DNA from: Lysinibacillus fusiformis | GTDB lineage: Bacteria > Bacillota > Bacilli > Bacillales_A > Planococcaceae | Reading direction: 5' to 3' | Assembly: GCF_003049525.1 (NCBI RefSeq) | Contig: NZ_PYWL01000002.1 | Span: forward strand, 248,001-312,000 | DNA: 64,000 bases | Shown: piece by piece, positions 25,421 to 34,370 of the stretch | Layout: each line of letters begins with the position of its first letter | Position numbering within the stretch: the stretch's first letter is position 1 | The notes under the pieces: generated by a model | What the model was told of the DNA's origin: nothing | The model's database searches: none | Seen by the model: the letters and a program-made list of their open reading frames with translations, nothing else | Position numbers and translations under genes: made by a program

Positions 25421-27082
25421 TTACCACAATTGATAGCCTTTGGAGCCGGCCGGTGAATTCGAAATAATATCGAAAATTGGCACGGTGTAAGCGAATAAAA
25501 TTAAGGCTACTAAAATGACAAGCCACACTTTAAAGTTTTCTAAAATAGCCGGTGTCGGACCACTAAGCTCATGTACATCCCCAATAGGGAACTCTTCTTC
25601 CCCCTTAGGAGCAAACCAAGCTAATTTCACGACGATATAAATAATGATTAGGATGGCGATAAAAAGAATCGTTCCTCCCACAGCCTGTGCAATTTGATAA
25701 GGAATCCAATCGTATGCCTGTGAAGCACCACCATATTCTGAGTAATCTGACCGACGGGGTGCACCGATAAGACCAGCAATATGCATAGCAGAAGACATAA
25801 TAGTCATACCGACTGCCCATAAGATACCAGCGAAATTACTAAGATTGTTTAAAGCCTTTGTTAAAGTACGTCCTGTTAAATGTGGAATTAACCAGAAGGC
25901 CGCACCAAAGTATGTTAGAACAACAGCGGTTGCAATTGTTAAATGGAAATGCCCAGTCACCCAAATAGTGTTATGGATTAATTGGTTCATTTGATAGGAG
26001 GCATTGACAATACCGCCAGCACCACCAGGAATGAATGCCACCATACCGATAAATGGAACGAAGAAACGAGAATCTTTCCAAGGTAATTTTTTGAACCATC
26101 CGAACAGTCCTTTTCCACCTAATTCTCGACCACGTAATTCGAACATGGCAAACATCGAGAAGGCTGTCATTAAAGATGGAACGATTACAGCAAATGTTAA
26201 GACAACTTGAATGAACTTCCATGTACTATCTATACCAGGCTCTGTTAACTGATGGTGAATCCCAACAGGAATAGAGAAGAGTAAGAACAGCATAAACGAA
26301 AGTCTTGCTAAAGAATCGGAGAAAATTTTTCCGCCAATGACCTTTGGAATAATCACGTACCAAACCATATAAGCAGGTAATAGCCAGAAGTAAACAAGTG
26401 CATGACCGAAATACCAGAAAAGGGTACGAGATAAGGCAACATCGACACGTTCAATTAAACCTAATGACCATGGTAACAGTTGGATTAATACTGAAGCTGC
26501 CACACCAAGTGTTGCAACGAACCACATTAAATTATTTACAACTACCATAAATGATAATAATGGGCTAGGCTGACCGCTACCTTTATTTTCTTTGCGCCAT
26601 TGAGCATAGCGTAAAATTTGACCTGCGCCGCCCACCCAAGAACCAACAACGACTAGTGTAAGGCCTAAATAGAAAATCCAGTGTGCCTTTAGCGGTGCAT
26701 AAAACGTATAAAGAACAGTTGCTTTATTCAATAAAACCATTGTTGCCGCAGCGGCTGTACCGATTGTCATTAACCAAAAGCCAATCCAACCAAGTCTGCG
26801 TTGACTGTTAGTAAATGTACCAGAAGTACGACTGACACTGGCAATTTGGAAACCGTAAATAAAGAATGTAGTTAAAATAAGACCGAGTAATACTCCGTGT
26901 ACGGTTAACACTTGGTAGTAGCCAATGCCCGCTGGTAAAGTAAATTGACCAGAACGTACAAATACTTGTAATAAACCTGCAAGACCACCTAATAGCAATG
27001 CGATAAATGCCACATATATATGCGCCATTGCTAGCTTTGCATCGCGACGATCTACTTTTGTCATTGAATTAGTGTGACTCAT
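25421..27082 (-). CDS. cbaA: ba3-type haem-copper oxidase subunit I
   Basis: This 553-residue integral membrane protein with about 13 helices is the catalytic subunit of a terminal oxidase. The low-spin haem His is in TVHGVLLGLILTTFF, the CuB ligands are in FGHALVYFWLLPAYMVWY and GIHHQLTEPG, and the high-spin/low-spin haem pair is in TGHFHLTIATA. The His and Tyr arranged as GHALVYFWLLPAY and the sequence type fit B-family (ba3) oxidases, not the aa3 type. It overlaps cbaB by 14 bases. Such oxidases have high oxygen affinity, which suits the Fnr-like site upstream of the operon. Confidence 0.94.
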   Translation of the reverse strand: MSHTNSMTKVDRRDAKLAMAHIYVAFIALLLGGLAGLLQVFVRSGQFTLPAGIGYYQVLTVHGVLLGLILTTFFIYGFQIASVSRTSGTFTNSQRRLGWIGFWLMTIGTAAAATMVLLNKATVLYTFYAPLKAHWIFYLGLTLVVVGSWVGGAGQILRYAQWRKENKGSGQPSPLLSFMVVVNNLMWFVATLGVAASVLIQLLPWSLGLIERVDVALSRTLFWYFGHALVYFWLLPAYMVWYVIIPKVIGGKIFSDSLARLSFMLFLLFSIPVGIHHQLTEPGIDSTWKFIQVVLTFAVIVPSLMTAFSMFAMFELRGRELGGKGLFGWFKKLPWKDSRFFVPFIGMVAFIPGGAGGIVNASYQMNQLIHNTIWVTGHFHLTIATAVVLTYFGAAFWLIPHLTGRTLTKALNNLSNFAGILWAVGMTIMSSAMHIAGLIGAPRRSDYSEYGGASQAYDWIPYQIAQAVGGTILFIAILIIIYIVVKLAWFAPKGEEEFPIGDVHELSGPTPAILENFKVWLVILVALILFAYTVPIFDIISNSPAGSKGYQLW

Positions 27083-27560
27083 TTGAATCCACCACCTTTA
27101 GCATAGAGTGCATCATCGTATGTCCTGTACCACAATATTCATTACATACGATTAAAAACTCGCCTACTTTGTTTACTACTGTTACATATTCTGAAATATA
27201 ACCAGGCTCAAGCATCATGTTGATATTCGTACCTGCAACTTCAAAACCGTGCATGACATCTTCGCTTGTTGCGATGAATTTTACCTTTGCACCAAGTGGT
27301 ACCTCAATTTGTGGAGGATTATAATTGAATGCAGAGGCTATTACGACTACCTCATAATCCCAATCTTTGCCCTCTACCTTATGGACTCCTGGATTATCAA
27401 AAGGTGCTGTCTCTTTCACTTTCTCGTAATCTAGTGTTTTTTTACCATTGTTCGGATGGGAGCCTTGATGAAATGCTCCGATACCGAGAATGATTAGGAA
27501 TGCGACTAAAGTAGCAACTCCGAACACAAGCCAATACTTCTCATACTTATGTATGTGCAT
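27069..27560 (-). CDS. cbaB: ba3-type oxidase subunit II (CuA)
   Basis: This 163-residue protein has one N-terminal membrane helix (about 11-31) and an outward cupredoxin domain. The CuA centre is complete: His in DVMHGFEVAG, and VCNEYCGTGHTMMHSM with both cysteines, His and Met. A single helix is typical of ba3-type subunit II. It takes electrons from cytochrome c. A good ribosome site (GGAAGGGAAAGAAAC) lies before the ATG. Confidence 0.93.
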   Translation of the reverse strand: MHIHKYEKYWLVFGVATLVAFLIILGIGAFHQGSHPNNGKKTLDYEKVKETAPFDNPGVHKVEGKDWDYEVVVIASAFNYNPPQIEVPLGAKVKFIATSEDVMHGFEVAGTNINMMLEPGYISEYVTVVNKVGEFLIVCNEYCGTGHTMMHSMLKVVDSNESH

Positions 27561-27584
27561 ATGTTTCTTTCCCTTCCTCGTAGA

Positions 27585-27707
27585 TTAAAACCGTCCAATG
27601 AACAAATCAAAGCAGTACACCCAAAGTAAAATAATGATGATACCTACTCCAAAAACTGCATAGAGTGAACCTTTTAAATTCTCATCTGACTTCTTTTTAT
27701 TTGCCAT
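27585..27707 (-). CDS. Cytochrome oxidase subunit IIa-like membrane peptide
   Basis: A 40-residue product follows a strong AGGAGG site. It has a charged start (MANKKKSDENLKGSLYAVFG) and a single hydrophobic helix, ending WVYCFDLFIGRF. It is the first gene of the oxidase operon, 24 bases before subunit II. Subunit IIa of ba3 oxidases is such a one-helix peptide and replaces the second helix missing from subunit II. The size, topology and position all fit. Confidence 0.85.
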   Translation of the reverse strand: MANKKKSDENLKGSLYAVFGVGIIIILLWVYCFDLFIGRF

Positions 27708-27751
27708 TTTTGCTCCTCCTACGCTTTTTATAGTTGGTGTTTCTTACAGTC

Positions 27752-27794
27752 ATCATATATAAATTCAATGCAATTTGATGTGAAAAAAATCACA
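27752..27794 (-). promoter_or_regulatory. Fnr/Crp-like operator and promoter of the oxidase operon
   Basis: TGTGAAAAAAATCACA (27779-27794) is a perfect TGTGA-N6-TCACA palindrome, the Crp/Fnr-family site. On the minus strand a TATGAT -10 box lies at 27757-27752. The palindrome centre is then about 41 bases before the expected start, the classical position for activation. Direct repeats TGTGAAGAA at 27810 and 27820 lie further upstream. Confidence 0.7.
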
Positions 27795-27837
27795 CTTCTA
27801 GACAAATTGTGTGAAGAAAGTGTGAAGAATGTAGGGG

Positions 27838-27880
27838 AGAAAAAAACAAGCTATCTCAAAAGTCATCGAGATAGCTTGTT
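27838..27880 (-). terminator. Terminator of the cheX-like gene
   Basis: AACAAGCTATCTC and GAGATAGCTTGTT form a 13 bp stem. On the minus strand it is followed by seven Ts, so it ends transcription coming from the 28031-28495 gene. The 150 bases between them are AT-rich with nothing else visible. Confidence 0.85.
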
Positions 27881-28030
27881 TCATTGTTATATTTAGCTTT
27901 TTTTTAATAAAAACAATAGATGTTAAGGAAGTATGATCAATGTATATAGGCGAATGGCAAATTTAAAACATATATGCTGTATGCTCTTGCATATAATGTC
28001 TTATTTGGCATAGACTTTAAACCTAGCTTT

Positions 28031-28495
28031 CTACTCCGCTTCTTCCTCAATTGTTAATAGAACTGTTAGGGCACCGACGCTTGGGACCGAAACTGGGAGA
28101 GCAAAGGCCTTCTCAAAGCCATATAATTTTGTATTGCCCACCATCACAGTTGGCGGAGTGATGTCAATTTCTAAGCTTTCTTGCCCAACAGCTGTACATA
28201 AATTTCCTGCAATCATGTTACCAAATTCCCCTGTAAAGGATTCTAGCATTTCTCCTTCAAGCGGCATACCGAACATCGTACTACCGATTCCACTGAACAC
28301 TTCAGGAGAGGAGTCAATGATGACACGACCCTTTAAATCTCCGACTAAACCAATTAATACACCCATTTGCTGCTGTTGAAAGGGTTCAGAAATAATACTA
28401 GGCGACTTTACTTCTATATCCATAGGTAGAATTGATTTTAAAGCGTGAATAGTCCCGTTTAAAATAGTTTGAAAGTACTTCGAATTACTCATCAT
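28031..28495 (-). CDS. CheX/CheC-like chemotaxis phosphatase family protein
   Basis: This 154-residue protein of the CheC/CheX/FliY fold dephosphorylates CheY-P. The active-site helix with Glu and Asn is visible as FTGEFGNMIAGNLCTAVG (ExxN). The central GVLIGLVGDLKGRVIIDSS strand pattern is typical of CheX. It stands alone and not in a chemotaxis operon. AAGGATGCGG precedes the start. It may feed into the chemoreceptors found later in the window, which is inference. Confidence 0.85.
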   Translation of the reverse strand: MMSNSKYFQTILNGTIHALKSILPMDIEVKSPSIISEPFQQQQMGVLIGLVGDLKGRVIIDSSPEVFSGIGSTMFGMPLEGEMLESFTGEFGNMIAGNLCTAVGQESLEIDITPPTVMVGNTKLYGFEKAFALPVSVPSVGALTVLLTIEEEAE

Positions 28496-28560
28496 TACCG
28501 CATCCTTTTTCCGACTTTTCTACATCTTACCATGTAAAAAGGGTAAGATGAAAGTATGTC

Positions 28561-28609
28561 TTGACGAATTAACAGGAAATTTATAATATATTAGTGAGAA
28601 TGATTTTCA
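28561..28609 (+). promoter_or_regulatory. Promoter with Fur-like box
   Basis: TTGACG (28561-28566) and TATAAT (28582-28587) have a short 15 bp spacer. TGAGAATGATTTTCA (28595-28609) matches the Bacillus 7-1-7 Fur box TGATAATNATTATCA at 12 of 14 fixed positions and covers the expected transcription start. This implies repression by Fur with iron. Confidence 0.6.
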
Positions 28610-28675
28610 AATTCAATGAATTGGTCTGAAAGACACGAGAAAAACACTACATTAAATGAAAAGGAGCGGTCAGCA

Positions 28676-28765
28676 ATGACATTCGTATTGATTGGAACAG
28701 CTGTAGCCATCTATATTGGAGTAGGGAAATACGTCATGAAACAGGCGACTGCACATTTGAAATAA
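28676..28765 (+). CDS. 29-residue single-helix membrane peptide
   Basis: The reading frame ATG to TAA gives MTFVLIGTAVAIYIGVGKYV followed by MKQATAHLK: a hydrophobic helix, then a basic tail. AAAAGGAGCGG is placed 9 bases before the ATG, as good as in any gene here. It has its own promoter with a Fur-like box and its own terminator, giving a transcript of about 230 nt. B. subtilis has small Fur-controlled basic peptides (FbpA, FbpB, FbpC), but I cannot claim homology. The transcript could also act as an RNA. Confidence 0.7.
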   Translation: MTFVLIGTAVAIYIGVGKYVMKQATAHLK

Positions 28766-28789
28766 GAAATTATATAAGAAAAAAACATG

Positions 28790-28824
28790 AAGCATGGTCC
28801 GAGCACTCGGGACCATGCTTTTTT
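28790..28824 (+). terminator. Terminator of the small-peptide gene
   Basis: AAGCATGGTCC pairs with GGACCATGCTT around a 9-base loop, followed by a run of Ts. Confidence 0.92.
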
Positions 28825-28930
28825 GTATTTTTCGAAAGGTAAAAAGATATCTTAGCGGTTTACAAACAGTATTAATTGTTTTTCTGAAATAATTATAATA
28901 AATAGAATTTTTATTTTTTTCTGAAAACTA

Positions 28931-28960
28931 TTGAAATAACCTGTTAACCTCTGATAAAAT
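28931..28960 (+). promoter_or_regulatory. Promoter of the peptide-transport/5-oxoprolinase operon
   Basis: TTGAAA at 28931-28936, an 18 bp spacer and TAAAAT at 28955-28960. The spacer contains an AACCTGTTAACCT repeat that could be the site of the IclR regulator encoded in the operon. Confidence 0.55.
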
Positions 28961-29007
28961 TTTAAAAAATGGAATCGCGTTTCATAATATGGAACGGAGG
29001 GGGAAAA

Positions 29008-30021
29008 ATGGGATTGAATATTTTAGAAGTAAAGGATTTGAAAATAGGTATTCAGCAAAATAAAAAGGATATTTCCATTGTGAATGGGGTGTCATTTCAA
29101 CTTGAAAAAGGTAAAACATTGGGGATTGTAGGGGAATCTGGTTGTGGAAAAAGTATGACATCCTTATCTCTTATGGGGTTATTGCCTTCTGGAGTTGAAT
29201 GGCAAAATGGAGAGATTTACATAGATCAAAAACAAATTCCTAAAAAATTGAAGAAGGAATGGCGAAAGATTCGTGGGAAAAAAATTTCAATGATATTTCA
29301 GGAACCGATGAGCTCCCTTAATCCAGTGTATAAGGTAGGCTCCCAAATCATTGAAATGATTCATAGTCATGAAAAAATTTCAAAAAAAGAGGCACATGAG
29401 CGAGCGGTTGATATGCTTCGCCTTGTTGGTATTCCTCGTCCCGATAAAGTGGTGAATGAATATCCACACCAATTATCTGGTGGTATGAGACAACGGGTGA
29501 TGATTGCCATGGCATTGGCTTGTGGACCAGAAATATTAATCGCAGACGAGCCTACTACTGCATTAGATGTAACTATTCAGGCACAAATTCTAGAGCTAAT
29601 GAAAGACATACAAGAAAAACTGGACATGTCCATTATTTTAATTACCCATGATCTTGGCGTTGTGGCTGAAATCTGTGAGAAAGTGATTGTCATGTATGCG
29701 GGTGAAATAGTTGAAGAAGCAAATGTGTTGGACTTATTTGATCATCCGCTCCATCCCTATACGAAAGGGTTACTAAACTCATTGCCGGATATTGAGACAG
29801 AGCAAGAGTATCTTCCGTCTATTGAGGGTGTGGTGCCATCACCAGCCGATATGCCAGCAGGTTGTAGATTTTTCGATCGATGTGAATTTGCAACTGAAAA
29901 ATGTAAACAGAAACCAGAGTTATTTACTACGTCCATTGGTAGCACGGTTAGATGCTGGTTATATGAAAAGGATGATGTGGGAGGAGGAATTGTAAATGAG
30001 CAGTCCATTGTTAGAGGTTAA
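29008..30021 (+). CDS. Peptide ABC transporter ATP-binding protein (OppD/DppD type)
   Basis: This 337-residue ATPase of the oligopeptide/dipeptide importer family has Walker [11 protein letters not shown], signature [16 protein letters not shown] and Walker [15 protein letters not shown]. The C-terminal cysteine-containing extension ([17 protein letters not shown]) is typical of OppD-type subunits and can carry an Fe-S cluster. ATG 29008 has GGAGGGGG 5 bases upstream. It overlaps the next gene by 26 bases. It works with the OppF-type partner and the two permeases at 33.4-35.3 kb. Confidence 0.93.
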   Translation: MGLNILEVKDLKIGIQQNKKDISIVNGVSFQLEKGKTLGIVGESGCGKSMTSLSLMGLLPSGVEWQNGEIYIDQKQIPKKLKKEWRKIRGKKISMIFQEPMSSLNPVYKVGSQIIEMIHSHEKISKKEAHERAVDMLRLVGIPRPDKVVNEYPHQLSGGMRQRVMIAMALACGPEILIADEPTTALDVTIQAQILELMKDIQEKLDMSIILITHDLGVVAEICEKVIVMYAGEIVEEANVLDLFDHPLHPYTKGLLNSLPDIETEQEYLPSIEGVVPSPADMPAGCRFFDRCEFATEKCKQKPELFTTSIGSTVRCWLYEKDDVGGGIVNEQSIVRG

Positions 30022-30973
30022 ACACTTGAAAAAATATTTTCCAGTGAAGGGATCACGTTCGGGAAATTTAAAAGCAGTAGATGATGTTTCATTTTTTGTC
30101 AACGAAGGTGAGGTTTTAGGAATAGTAGGGGAATCAGGTTGTGGAAAATCCACAATGGGCAAAACACTCATTCAGCTTCTAACACCTACAGAGGGCGAAA
30201 TTTTGCTGAATGGAGAAAATATAGCCACACTTAGCGCCAAAGAGGTACGTCAAAAACGTCGTGATATGCAAATCATTTTCCAGGACCCTTTTTCTTCCCT
30301 TAATCCTCGTATGAAGGTTTTCAAAATAATTGAAGAACCTTTAGTGAATTTTGGAATCGGTACAAAGGAAGAACGGAAACAACGTGTTTTTGAGGTTGCC
30401 AAACAAGTTGGGCTTACAGAAAAGCAACTAGAACGTTTTCCACATGAATTTTCAGGCGGTCAAAGACAGCGCATTGGAATTGCCAGGGCACTTGTATCAA
30501 ATCCTAAATTGATTGTTGCAGATGAACCGGTATCGGCACTAGATGTATCCATTCAGTCTCAAGTGCTAAATATAATGAAAGATTTAAAAAGGGATATGAA
30601 TCTTACCTATATTTTTATATCCCATGATTTAAGTGTCGTGCATCATTTTTGTGATCGTATAGGGGTGATGTACTTAGGGAAGATAGTGGAATTAGCTGAC
30701 AAACATGAATTGTTTAATAATCCGAAGCATCCCTACACGAAAGCATTACTTTCTGCATTACCGAAGTCTCATCCTTCAACGGTTAAAGAACGAATTGTCC
30801 TTAGTGGAGATGTGCCAAATCCAGCGAATCCGCCATCAGGATGCACTTTCCATACGCGGTGTCCAAGCTGTATGGAGATTTGTAAAGTGACACCACCGAA
30901 ATTGAAAAAAATTAGTGATCAACATGAAGTTTCTTGTTTACTTTATGAAGAACAAATGGAGCGATTAACATGA
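29996..30973 (+). CDS. Peptide ABC transporter ATP-binding protein (OppF/DppF type)
   Basis: The second ATPase of the importer has 325 residues. Walker A is [12 protein letters not shown], the signature is FSGGQRQRIGIARAL, Walker B is LIVADEPVSALDVS, and the C-terminal cysteine motif is PSGCTFHTRCPSCMEIC. LKAVDDVSFFVNEGEVLG at the N-terminus is typical of OppF. GGAGGAATTG precedes the ATG inside the previous gene. The stop codon overlaps the start of the IclR gene as ATGA. Confidence 0.93.
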   Translation: MSSPLLEVKHLKKYFPVKGSRSGNLKAVDDVSFFVNEGEVLGIVGESGCGKSTMGKTLIQLLTPTEGEILLNGENIATLSAKEVRQKRRDMQIIFQDPFSSLNPRMKVFKIIEEPLVNFGIGTKEERKQRVFEVAKQVGLTEKQLERFPHEFSGGQRQRIGIARALVSNPKLIVADEPVSALDVSIQSQVLNIMKDLKRDMNLTYIFISHDLSVVHHFCDRIGVMYLGKIVELADKHELFNNPKHPYTKALLSALPKSHPSTVKERIVLSGDVPNPANPPSGCTFHTRCPSCMEICKVTPPKLKKISDQHEVSCLLYEEQMERLT

Positions 30974-31761
30974 GCAAAACATTGGAAAAAGGGATCAATA
31001 TTTTAACGTTATTTACGGAAGAAAAACCTTCTTGGCGGTTAGACGAACTAGCTATAGAAACCGATATTCCTAAACCGACCTTACATAGATTTCTAAAAAC
31101 ATTTACGGATTTAGGCGTATTAAAACGGCCATATGTTCAAAGTGGTGGACAGGTAGTTTTAAGTGATCATTATTTACTAGGGAATAAACTAATTGAATTG
31201 GGGGCAATAGCTGCTAATTCCATAGAGATTCGTTCGTTAGCCATTCCATATATGAAAATGTTACAACAGAAATTTGATTTGGCTGTTCAATTAGTAGTAT
31301 TGGATGAAACGGACGGCCTTTATATAGAAAAAATAGAAAGTCTAAAGCCGGTTCTATTATATACAAGAGTCGGAAGAAGAGCACCTCTTTACGCAGGCGC
31401 TTGCTCACGTATTCTTTTATCTTTTCAATGTGAAGAGAAAATTAACGAGGTTCTTCATAAACCTCGAAAAAAATATGCGAGTGGAACCCCTCATACGGAT
31501 AAAGAAATTCATGAACTAATTGAATTTGGTAAGACAAATGGCTATGCCTACAGCGTGTCAGAACTAGAAGAAGGAACTGTATCAATAGCGGTGCCAATTT
31601 TTAATAGTGATCGAAAAGTAGAGTACTCCATTAGTATTGCTGGTATAGAATCACTACTACCACAAGAAAAAATTAATATGTTTTTAGAGGGACTGTGGGA
31701 AACTGCTGCGTTAATTTCGGCTGAACTAGGTTATTCGATGCCATATCCTTATGGCGTATAA
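30970..31761 (+). CDS. IclR-family transcriptional regulator
   Basis: This 263-residue protein has an N-terminal winged helix (KGINILTLFTEEKPSWRLDE, IPKPTLHRFLKTFTDLGVL) and a C-terminal IclR effector domain (GRRAPLYAGACSRILLSF, YSVSELEEGTVSIAVPIF). Its position inside the operon, sharing bases with the ATPase gene, makes it the likely local regulator. The inducer could be a pyroglutamyl peptide or 5-oxoproline, which is inference from the neighbouring enzymes. Confidence 0.92.
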   Translation: MSKTLEKGINILTLFTEEKPSWRLDELAIETDIPKPTLHRFLKTFTDLGVLKRPYVQSGGQVVLSDHYLLGNKLIELGAIAANSIEIRSLAIPYMKMLQQKFDLAVQLVVLDETDGLYIEKIESLKPVLLYTRVGRRAPLYAGACSRILLSFQCEEKINEVLHKPRKKYASGTPHTDKEIHELIEFGKTNGYAYSVSELEEGTVSIAVPIFNSDRKVEYSISIAGIESLLPQEKINMFLEGLWETAALISAELGYSMPYPYGV

Positions 31762-31792
31762 ATAGCACAAACATAAAAGGGGATGAACAATA

Positions 31793-33371
31793 ATGAAGAA
31801 ACAAAAATGGCTAGCGCTATTACTAGTTTGCATGATGATTATTTTGTCAGCATGTAGTGGCGGTACATCAACAAAAGAGGATAGTAAAAATAGTAGCAAA
31901 TCTTCTGGAGAAAACGCTGCGCTCACAAGGGGTAATGAATTAGTTGTCCGTGTGGCAGGAGATCCTCAAAACTGGGACCCGATTGATACATTTTTACTGT
32001 CTTGGAGTACCGTAGCAACATCAGTATTTGAAGGATTAGTTAGTCGTTCTTTAGATTTAGAAATTCAACCTGGATTAGCGGAATCTTGGGAATATAAAGA
32101 TGAAAAAACAATTGTCTTCCAATTACGCCAAGGCGTTACCTTCCATAATGGTGAACCATTTAATGCGGAGGCCGTTAAATTTACTTTTGATCGTCTGCTA
32201 GGTGATGAAGGTCAAAAAGGTCCTCAATATTCAAATTACACTTCCATTGATCATGTTGAAGTAACGGGTGAATATGAAGTAACGATGCACTTAAATTCTA
32301 TAGATCCAGTATTACTTACAAAACTATCAGGTTATGGTGCCGTAATCGTACCACCTAAATATATTCAAGAACAGGGAGCAGAGAATTTTGATATGAAACC
32401 TGTTGGTACAGGTCCGTTTAAAATGACAGATTATCAACGAGATAAACAAGATAATTGAACGTAATGAAGATTATTGGAATAAAGATGCTATTAAACTAGA
32501 TAAAGTTACATTTAAAGTAATTCCAGAAACAGCAACAGCACTTGCAGAATTACAAACAGGCAATATTGATATTATGACACGTTTGGAAGTTTCTCAAGCT
32601 GCAACAGCAGAAGGAACTGACTTTATTGAATTAATGGAAGTGTCTACACCTACAGCTTATTCAATTCGTTTTGATACGGCGCAAAAGCCAGTTGATGATG
32701 TACGTGTTCGTCAAGCTATTAACTATGCTATCGATAAAGAAACGATTGTAAAAGAAATTTTAGGTGGCTATGGGAATCTGATAAGCTCATTCCAAAGTGA
32801 TTTATCATTTGGCTATAATAACGATTTAGAGCCATATCCATATGATCCTGAAAAGGCAAAAGAATTGCTGGCTGAAGCGAAAGTTCCTGAAGGTACTACA
32901 TTAGATTTCTTTATTCCAGGTACAGATGGAACATTTAAAGAGATTGCACAAGCAGTAGCGTTTTACTTAGAGGAAGTTGGAATTAAAGTATCGATTAATA
33001 GTGTGGAAAATACGACATTCCAATCAGAGTTAATTCCTCAAGGAAAAGCTGGCCATATGTATAAAAATGGTTGGGGTGGCTGGACGCTGGACTTTGATAA
33101 TACCGCTTATTTAATGTATCACGAGGGAGAATTCTGGAACCCATCCTATAAAAATGACAAAGTAGAACAATTATTAGCAGCAGAGCGTGCCACTATTGAT
33201 AATGACGAAAGACAAAAGGTCTTTAAAGAGCTTACAGAAGTATTATATGAAGATGCAACTGAAGTCAACTTATATTCTGAAGTTGAAATATACGCAGTGA
33301 ATAAACGAATAAAAGGCTTCCAACCACCACATGATGGCCGCTTTAATTTTGCAGGTGTCACTGTCGAGTAA
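31793..33371 (+). pseudogene. Peptide-binding lipoprotein of the ABC transporter, broken by a +1 frameshift
   Basis: The first part (31793-32458) encodes a lipoprotein signal ending in the lipobox LSAC and the N-terminal lobe of a family 5 solute-binding protein (EFNHGEPFNAEAVKFTFDRL-like VTFHNGEPFNAEAVKF, GTGPFKMTDYQRDKQ). It then hits a stop. Dropping one base near 32450 restores IIERNEDYWNKDAIKLDKV and the rest of the protein to 33371 (VRQAINYAIDKETIV, GYGNLISSFQ), about 525 residues in all. Both halves are otherwise well preserved, so the event is recent or a sequencing error. Without it, the importer would lack its own receptor and would have to borrow another. Confidence 0.9.
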
Positions 33372-33382
33372 GTAAAAAATTA

Positions 33383-33415
33383 AGAGATAGTATGTTAGCA
33401 TACTATCTCTTTCAC
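33383..33415 (+). terminator. Hairpin between binding-protein and permease genes
   Basis: AGAGATAGTATG and CATACTATCTCT form a perfect 12 bp stem with a TTAG loop and only a weak T run. Such hairpins after a binding-protein gene usually stabilise its messenger end and lower permease expression. Confidence 0.65.
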
Positions 33416-33437
33416 TTCACATTAGGAGGATGGAATT

Positions 33438-34370
33438 ATGCTTTCCTATATTCTACGACGTTTGTCGCATACCGTGCTGGTGATCATTGCGGTTTCATTA
33501 ATTATATTTTTCTCCATTCGTTTAACAGGTGACCCCGTAAGTATAATGTTTGGGGCTGGTGAACCTTCACAGCAGGCAGTAGAAGAACTGACAGCCAAAC
33601 TCGGTTTAGATAAGCCTGTTTGGGAGCAATACATCATATTTATGAAGGATTTAGTAACACTTGATTTTGGTACGTCCTATCGTTCCAATAGCCCTGTTTT
33701 AGAGATGTTACTCGAACGAGCGTGGCCGACAATTGCGCTTGCTTTAGGTGGAATGGCAGTGGCATTGTTAATAGCTGTTCCGCTAGGTATTTTATCAGCC
33801 ATTTATAAAGGAAAATCCATTGATGTGTTTAGTCGTATTTTTTCTTTGTTAGGTATTTCCTTCCCTAATTTTTGGTTGGCGTTCATGCTAATTTTAATTT
33901 TTGCTGTTCAACTAAAATGGCTACCAGTATCCGGATTTGATGGATTTAGCTCATTAGTTTTGCCGTCCGTTGCCTTAGGGCTTATCTTATCTGGTATTTT
34001 AGTTCGATTAATTCGTACGTCTATGCTGGAAGTACTTAAAATGCAATACGTCACAACTGCACGGGCGAAAGGTATAAGAGAATGGCTAGTTATCATTAAA
34101 CATGCTTTCCGCAATGCCTTATTGCCAACTGTAACATTTGTTGGTTTACAGTTTGGGGGGCTTTTAGGAGGTGCGGTTATTGTCGAGCAAGTCTTTTCTT
34201 GGCCAGGAATTGGAAGGTTGATTGTTGATTCTATTAATCAACGAGACTATCCTGTGGTCCAGGGAGGAATCATACTTTTAGCATTGATTATGATTTTAGT
34301 AAATCTAATCGTTGATTTATGCTACTCATTGATTAACCCGAAAATTAGAACTGGAAGAGGTGAGCAATAA
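33438..34370 (+). CDS. Peptide ABC transporter permease (DppB/OppB type)
   Basis: This 310-residue membrane protein has six predicted helices. The N-terminal MLSYILRRLSHTVLVIIAVS is typical of DppB-type permeases, and TGDPVSIMFG and the EAA-like loop YVTTARAKGIREWLVIIKHA contact the ATPases. AGGAGG lies 8 bases before the ATG. It overlaps the next permease gene by one base. Confidence 0.93.
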   Translation: MLSYILRRLSHTVLVIIAVSLIIFFSIRLTGDPVSIMFGAGEPSQQAVEELTAKLGLDKPVWEQYIIFMKDLVTLDFGTSYRSNSPVLEMLLERAWPTIALALGGMAVALLIAVPLGILSAIYKGKSIDVFSRIFSLLGISFPNFWLAFMLILIFAVQLKWLPVSGFDGFSSLVLPSVALGLILSGILVRLIRTSMLEVLKMQYVTTARAKGIREWLVIIKHAFRNALLPTVTFVGLQFGGLLGGAVIVEQVFSWPGIGRLIVDSINQRDYPVVQGGIILLALIMILVNLIVDLCYSLINPKIRTGRGEQ

